Below are positions 58,391 through 64,000 of a stretch of DNA of 64,000 nucleotides, piece by piece. The translations under genes were made by a program, and so were the position numbers. Positions within the stretch are counted from its first letter, which is position 1; the number at the start of each line of letters is the position of its first letter. Source of the stretch: Sinotaia quadrata (lineage: Eukaryota; Mollusca; Gastropoda; Architaenioglossa; Viviparidae); NCBI GenBank assembly GCA_028829895.1, contig CM054179.1, positions 55,155,391-55,219,390 of the forward strand, given 5' to 3'. Below the pieces are notes generated by a model, which ran no database searches, was not told the DNA's origin, and was given only the letters and a program-made list of their open reading frames with translations.

Positions 58391-58772
58391 ATCAGAAACA
58401 GATGGGCTTCAGATGATGAAGGCAATAAGTATTAGATATAGTGTGAGAAAAATGTTTGCCTAGCTCTGAAAAGAAATATAGCCTAGTTCCAAACTGGGGA
58501 TGATAGCTAGGTAGTGACTGTTTAATGTTACTAAATAACAAAATGTTTCCATATAGGTTAGACAATTTAGACAAATTATTCCCTATGACTATATACTGAT
58601 TAGACAATCAGAAACAGATGGGCTTCAGATGATGAAGGCAATAGGTATTACATATAGTGTGAGAAAAATGTTTGCCTAGCTCTGAAAAGAAATATAGCCT
58701 AGTTCCAAACTGGGGATGATAGCTAGGTAATGACTGTTTAATGTTACTAAATAACAAAATGTTTCCATATAC
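58365..58772. repeat. 216-bp tandem duplication
   Basis: TGATTAGACAATCAGAAACA at 58381 recurs at 58597. The following about 190 bp are almost identical in both copies (CTAGGTAGTGACTG against CTAGGTAATGACTG). This indicates a recent duplication. Confidence 0.93.
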
Positions 58773-58779
58773 ACTGCAT

Positions 58780-61700
58780 TTTAGGGATCAAAGAAATTAT
58801 TTTATAAATCTTTTTATTTGAAATTTTACTAGTGTCTTCATAAACCATTATATTTGATGATATACTAGTTTTAGCTGTATATTTTTCCCTTAAAAGTTCA
58901 GTTCTTATTTTGCTTGTATTACTCTATATCTAAAATCAACTTTGTATTTCAAGTCTTGATGTTATTTGTGTCATTGCTGTGTTTAATAGATTTTGAAGTG
59001 CAGAGTCATCCTTTGTTTCTACCGCACTGTGAATCACTGGTTGCACTTATGTAATGTTTTAGTGTGTTTATCATATTATGTCTTCCTTATGTATGTATGT
59101 ATTATTATTGCTGTTCTTGTGCACAAGACTCCACATTGTTATTTTGCTGTTATTATGTCTCATTTGCATTAAGTCTTCAATTCATCATTGTAATTTTTCT
59201 CTTATTATTAAGTAGGTTTGTTTCATATTTATGTGCTTTTAAGTGTATGCTGTACTAAGTAAAGTTGCTACTTAAAATATAGTCATTGTTTTTCTGTTTA
59301 AGAGGTTTAGTTGTCATATTAATTTTGGAATTTTAAAAAATATATTATTATTGCTGTTGTCATATTTAATTGTGTTGTGTTTGTGCTGCATTACTGTTGC
59401 TGTCATGTTGTGATTTTTTATATTAATATTTTGATAACTTATGTCATTATGATTTATATGTTTAGCATTCTATAGAACTGTTATAGTTCACATTTTGAAT
59501 TGGGTGTTTTTAGAATATTTGATTTATCTCTTCTAGTTGATGACAGAATTATTTCACATTTGATGCATATATCATTATGAGAAGATCCTTAAAAAAGTAA
59601 AATGTAGAATTCATGCATTATAACTGTCACATTTAACATGTTACTGAATGTGGTGCAGTAATTATAGTTAAATCATTTCCAGAATTATTTTTATCGATAT
59701 ACAATTTCTCCCCTACTTTCCATATATTACAATATTATTGTACATAATAATACAAGATTTAATAAAGCCTTCATCTGTATCATGTAAACTTGTGAGAGAC
59801 AGATAAAATCAGAATACTATAATTGGGCTCATCAGTTATCCTGCTAAGTGGCTTTACATATATTTGTGGATTGACATGCTGACAGTTAAAAATTTAAAGA
59901 GATTCTAAATATTTTGAAACATATGGGACAGTGGGGTGTCAAAGTGAAAGTTGGAATTTAGAATCATTGAACTGCCATTGGTGGCTTTACAAAATTTTAG
60001 AAAAGTTGTAGATATCAATTCATTTTTTGCTGATCCAACAGATTGTGCATTGTAGGATGATTTACAGGTAAGTGGTAATATGTATATTTTGGCACTGAAA
60101 AAACGAGTTCAAAGATGACGGGATATTTGAAATTTTTTAGCAATAGCTATAGGTTTCTAACATAAGTAATTTTACTAGCTCACACTAAAATGAAGAGGAT
60201 GACTTGGAAAACTTAATAAACTCTCAGTTAAAGTCTAAGACATATTTAAATAATAAAATGAAAATAAGAAATGCACAAAGGAAATGCTTCAGTCTATTAT
60301 TCTTGAACTTAGTGTTTGGTGAAAGTTGCCTGGAGAGTACTGTCATTGTGTCATACCTAGATAGCAAGACTGTAGGTCCAATGAAGGCCTACAGTCGATA
60401 AACAAATTAGGTCTCTACTGTTTCTGTTCATTGAAATGATGGCAGTTCACAATAGGAGGATGGTCATCTCCCTATGAAATTTACTTTCATTGATTAGCAT
60501 GCATCTGCAATGATTATAGTATACTATACAATCTACATGCAATGGTTATAGTACACCATACAAGTATACAGTGATTATCATGTCTTCAATCTGCCTACAA
60601 AATCTCTATAATAAAAATAGGATAGGCCCTCTTGTATGTGTTTATACTGCTTTAGTATCAAAACTGTCTTGGTGGTAGAAACCAATCATAAATGCCCTTA
60701 AGGCAATTAGTCATTTAATGAAGATTCAGATGACTGAGGTTTCACTGTTTGCATATATTTAGATTATTTAATTTGTATTAGTTGATTCAGAACTCATTGT
60801 TAATAAAGGTATAAAAATTACAGTATGTAAATTTTAAAATACATTGATTATACTATATTAGCATGTGAAACAGGTAAAAATTAACATTTGACATACATGT
60901 ACGTGGCACATGCAGAAATGATTGCAATTTTGAGAATTGTCTGGAGACAAATTTAGTGATTGCACTTATTCTTTTTAATTTTCCATCATTCCATTGACAC
61001 TGTGTAATGGGTGTGAGCTATCAAAGTTATCTAGCTTAGTGGATGTTTTCTTCTGTCCCAGATCATAATATATTTAATTTCTATGTAAATCTGAGGCCTT
61101 GAAAGAATATTTAATTCAAATATTTCAGGTCTCTGCCTGTATATTGATATAGTGTGAGAGATGCCTCCTGTTCATGGTATTGTGATGGTTTATTGTTAAA
61201 TTTTATTTAAACACTTCTTACTAAAATATCATAGTTTTCTATTTAACATTTGTTGTAAGACTTATGAACTTGCTAGTATAACTTTTAAAGTAAAATATAT
61301 CAATGTGTATTTTGTATGTTGAAATTTTGCATGAGTTAATTTGGATTAGTAAAACAGACTTAGTTTTACTGACACTGACATTGAGTATTAATGTTAATTA
61401 AATATTAATTGTGCCAGGGTTAGGGTAAAGCATATTTAGGTGTAATTTGTTGGCATTAAGATAATTTGTATATTTCATACTTAATTATTTATAGTTGTTT
61501 AGCAGAATACTAGTGAGGTAAATTAATGTATTAATATAATTTCTATATTTAATTATTTATTGATGGTTAGGAGAAGAGTATTGAATTAAATTCATAGTTT
61601 TGATGGTTTGTGTATTTAGTGTTTAGTTCATTATCTATTGTTAGCAGAATTGTAACAAATTATATTTAAGAGTTTTAGGTAGTTTGCATGTTTAATATTT

Positions 61701-62215
61701 AATTAATTATTTTTTGATGGTTAGGAGAATAAATTCATGAGTTAAGATAGATTTATGAGTAATATTTATAGTTGGTTAGCAGAATGCTAGCAAGTAAAAT
61801 TCTTGAGTGAAGATAGTTTAGTAAATTAGTGTGGAACCTAGAATTATTTATTTTTGCTATATATCCTTCACTGAACCAGATTCCATTTGTTCTAATATTT
61901 TAATATTTTTTATATGATTTCATTGTTATGGAGTGCTTCATTGAGAATCTAATTGCAAATAAATACTATATTTCAACATCATCTAAATTACATTATTTAC
62001 TTTTGGCAAGCAGAAGGAGGGTTGCAAATGATGAAAATAATAAATCTGGGAGCACCTGAAACAAAGTCATTATGAAAAAAAGGTGCTTTCAAGGTCTCAA
62101 ATAAAGTACTGAGTGAAGAGATGAGTCTCAAGTAAAGTACTGAGTGAAGAAATAAGTCTCAAGTTCTGAGTGAGGGGATTAAATATGGACTACTACTAGG
62201 GACTGGAACCTGGTA
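58780..62215. other. Downstream DNA without recognised genes
   Basis: AT-rich sequence. Degenerate GTTAGCAGAAT-AGT repeats occur at about 61480-61810, and a triplicated AAAGTACTGAGTGAAGA module at 62100-62170. No coding region was supported. Confidence 0.45.
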
Positions 62216-62217
62216 TG

Positions 62218-62545
62218 TACATTTGAGGGCACCATTTTTGTTTGGAGAGCTTACCTTCTTGTTTGGAGGGCTTACCCATCTTGTTTGGAGGGCTTACCCA
62301 TCTTGTTTGGAGGGTTCACCCTGTCTTGTTTGGAGAGCTCACCTCATCTTGTTTGGAGAATTGATCTTATCTTGTTTGGAGAACTCATCTCATCTTGTTT
62401 GTAGAGCTCATCTTGTTTGGAGAGCTAATCTCATATTGTTTGGAGAGCTCACCTGATATTGTTTGAAAGATCATCTGATATTGCTTGGAGAACTCATCTT
62501 GTTTGGAGAACTCACCTGATATTGTTTGGAGAGATCAACAACTTG
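62218..62545. repeat. About 22-bp minisatellite (CTTGTTTGGAGAGCTCACCT)
   Basis: About 14 copies of TTGTTTGGAGAGCTCACCTG plus AT, with GGGCTTACCC and GAACTCATCT variants. The VWRAHL-type peptide over it is a repeat artefact. Confidence 0.92.
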
Positions 62546-63193
62546 GACAAGGTTGAGAAATTCAACACATCACCTGTTAAGTTGTGCAGTAGTTCTGTAC
62601 ATATTTCAGCTAAATTCTTGTCAGCAAGGGAGCCAGAGAACAAAATCTTTGTTTTGTATGACATTGCATAATTTTGCCGAGTCTCAGTGATTAACTTCAG
62701 AATTCCATGCATTATGATGAATATTTATTTTCAAATCTTCAAAACAAAAACTTTTGATTTATTCTTGTTGCTGTTTTTGGTGATCAGTAGTTAAATTTAG
62801 ATTGAATGCTATGGAGAGGGTGCAATATTTTGAATATTTGTTCAAGACTTCAAAAAAATCTATTGGTGTTTGAACAAACATTTGCTAAATGGAGTTAATT
62901 GTAAACACATTTCAAACCTCATACTGCCTTGAGAGTTATATCTGATTGTTATGGAGTGACTGTGTGAAAGTGCTCTTCTAACCAAAATAGTGAAGCAAAA
63001 AATAAAAAAAATGTTAATATTATTTTAATTTCATAACATGTGTATCTTCTAGACTCTTTTAAGACATTAAGAGTTTTCATACTGATATCATCACTGCACT
63101 TTGCTGTGTTAAATAAAAATGATTGTCACAGTTAATGTTTGTAATGTTTCCTGTATTGTTTTCTTACAGTATATGTCCAATTATTGTTTATAC

Positions 63194-63894
63194 CAGGGCT
63201 GCAGAGTCAGGAGTTAGTTATTTTTAGTGGAGTCAGTAAAAGTGACCAACTCCAATTCCAAATTTTACAAGTTTTGAGGCTCAGGCAGATCCACATTTGA
63301 ACTGTGCAGGCAGTAAAATATACTTAAAAGAAATTGAAATAGCATCTCAGAGTAGTTGTTTATTGTTAATTTAGTTCATTTTAAACAAAGGGAGTAAAAA
63401 GTGCTTTTGAAGTTATTGAAAAAGTTATCTAAAAAAAATCTTATGCTTTATAAATTAGAAATTCATATGAAAGGTGTAAAGGGGAAGAAGAGGCAACAGC
63501 TTTCACAACATGGCAACATTCAATCACCTTCAATATTTGTTGTCTGCCCTCGGAATCATCATATTGATTTGAGAGAAGCAATGAAGCTGGACCTATTAGA
63601 AACAATCTTCTTTTTTAAAGAACCAATTCAATTTAGATAAACATTATCATATTATATATATTTTGAGGTTTTGTTGTATAATTGAAAATATTTTTAAAAT
63701 GAAATCTATGAAAGCCATCTCTTCATTTATTTACACTTATTCCCATTCATATAATTCCAAATAATTATATAATTTTATGCCATATGATATTAGTAATAAA
63801 CTACAGTTGGAGTCAGAATCAGGAGTCAGATTTTTCTAAAATTTCAAGATCTGGAGTTGGATTCGGAAATATTTTGGTCATCTCTAAAATCCTG
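63194..63894. mobile_element. Possible hAT-like non-autonomous element
   Basis: Starts CAGGGCTGCAGAGTCAGGAG and ends TCTCTAAAATCCTG, so termini share CAGG and AGAG in inverted orientation. It contains GGAGTCAG-type repeats at both ends, as in common animal hAT elements. It is flanked by GTTTATAC (63186-63193) and GTTTGTAG (63895-63902), a six-of-eight match to a target-site duplication. The 79-residue internal frame is not recognised. Confidence 0.45.
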
Positions 63895-64000
63895 GTTTGT
63901 AGTATATGAAAATGATTGCGGTTTTTATTTTTACATTGTCATTTTTTTTCTGTTAGATTTCATATTGTTAATAATAATATTGTGTAGTAATATCACTGTC

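Noticed and set aside
60035..60068. Small exon-like segment between CCAACAG and GTAAGT
   Set aside because: Good splice-site look-alikes, but it is only about 26 bp, has no homology, and lies 5.5 kb beyond the stop codon of the only gene.

Overview
The window looks like a piece of an animal nuclear genome, most likely from a mollusc and probably a cephalopod such as an octopus. The evidence is an intron-rich gene with GT-AG introns of up to 21 kb, AT-rich non-coding DNA, very many minisatellite arrays and long (CA)n, (TATC)n and (GA)n tracts, and scattered DNA-transposon and tRNA-derived repeats. The species call is inference: nothing here is diagnostic by itself.

One real protein-coding gene was recognised. 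It is a plus-strand gene for the voltage-gated potassium channel beta subunit (Kv-beta, KCNAB/Hyperkinetic, AKR6 aldo-keto reductase family). Thirteen coding exons run from 10781 to the stop codon at 54508. They join in one frame to give 347 residues, which align without gaps to rat Kv-beta2 from about residue 40. The AKR catalytic residues Asp, Tyr, Lys and Asn are all present. The 5' exon(s) with the start codon and promoter were not found and probably lie outside the window. The C-terminal tail is about 19 residues longer than in vertebrate Kv-beta2 and different in sequence.

Layout: 1-10780 is upstream or 5'-intron DNA with microsatellites and one copy (1748-3403) of a dispersed repeat family. 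10781-13431 holds exons a and b. 13432-34717 is a 21-kb intron containing about ten minisatellite arrays (periods 28 to 75 bp), a hAT transposon with an exact 8-bp target-site duplication (25302-26555), and two more copies of the dispersed repeat. 34718-34797 is exon c. 34798-43984 is a 9-kb intron with more arrays. 43985-54508 holds the ten remaining exons, separated by introns of 0.5-1.6 kb. 54509-64000 is 3'UTR and downstream DNA with a fourth copy of the dispersed repeat, a 216-bp duplication, a 22-bp array and a possible second hAT-like element.

Nearly all other open reading frames are repeat artefacts (polyVal/Cys from CA repeats, polyLeu/Ser from GA repeats, 18-residue periodic peptides from 54-bp minisatellites) or chance. 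The observations most worth a second look are a 54-bp array carrying four perfect cAMP-response elements (TGACGTCA), a 31-bp array carrying a repeated E-box/forkhead composite, a 23-bp perfect inverted repeat in an intron, the four-copy repeat family, and the novel Kv-beta C-terminus with a possible alternative splice donor.
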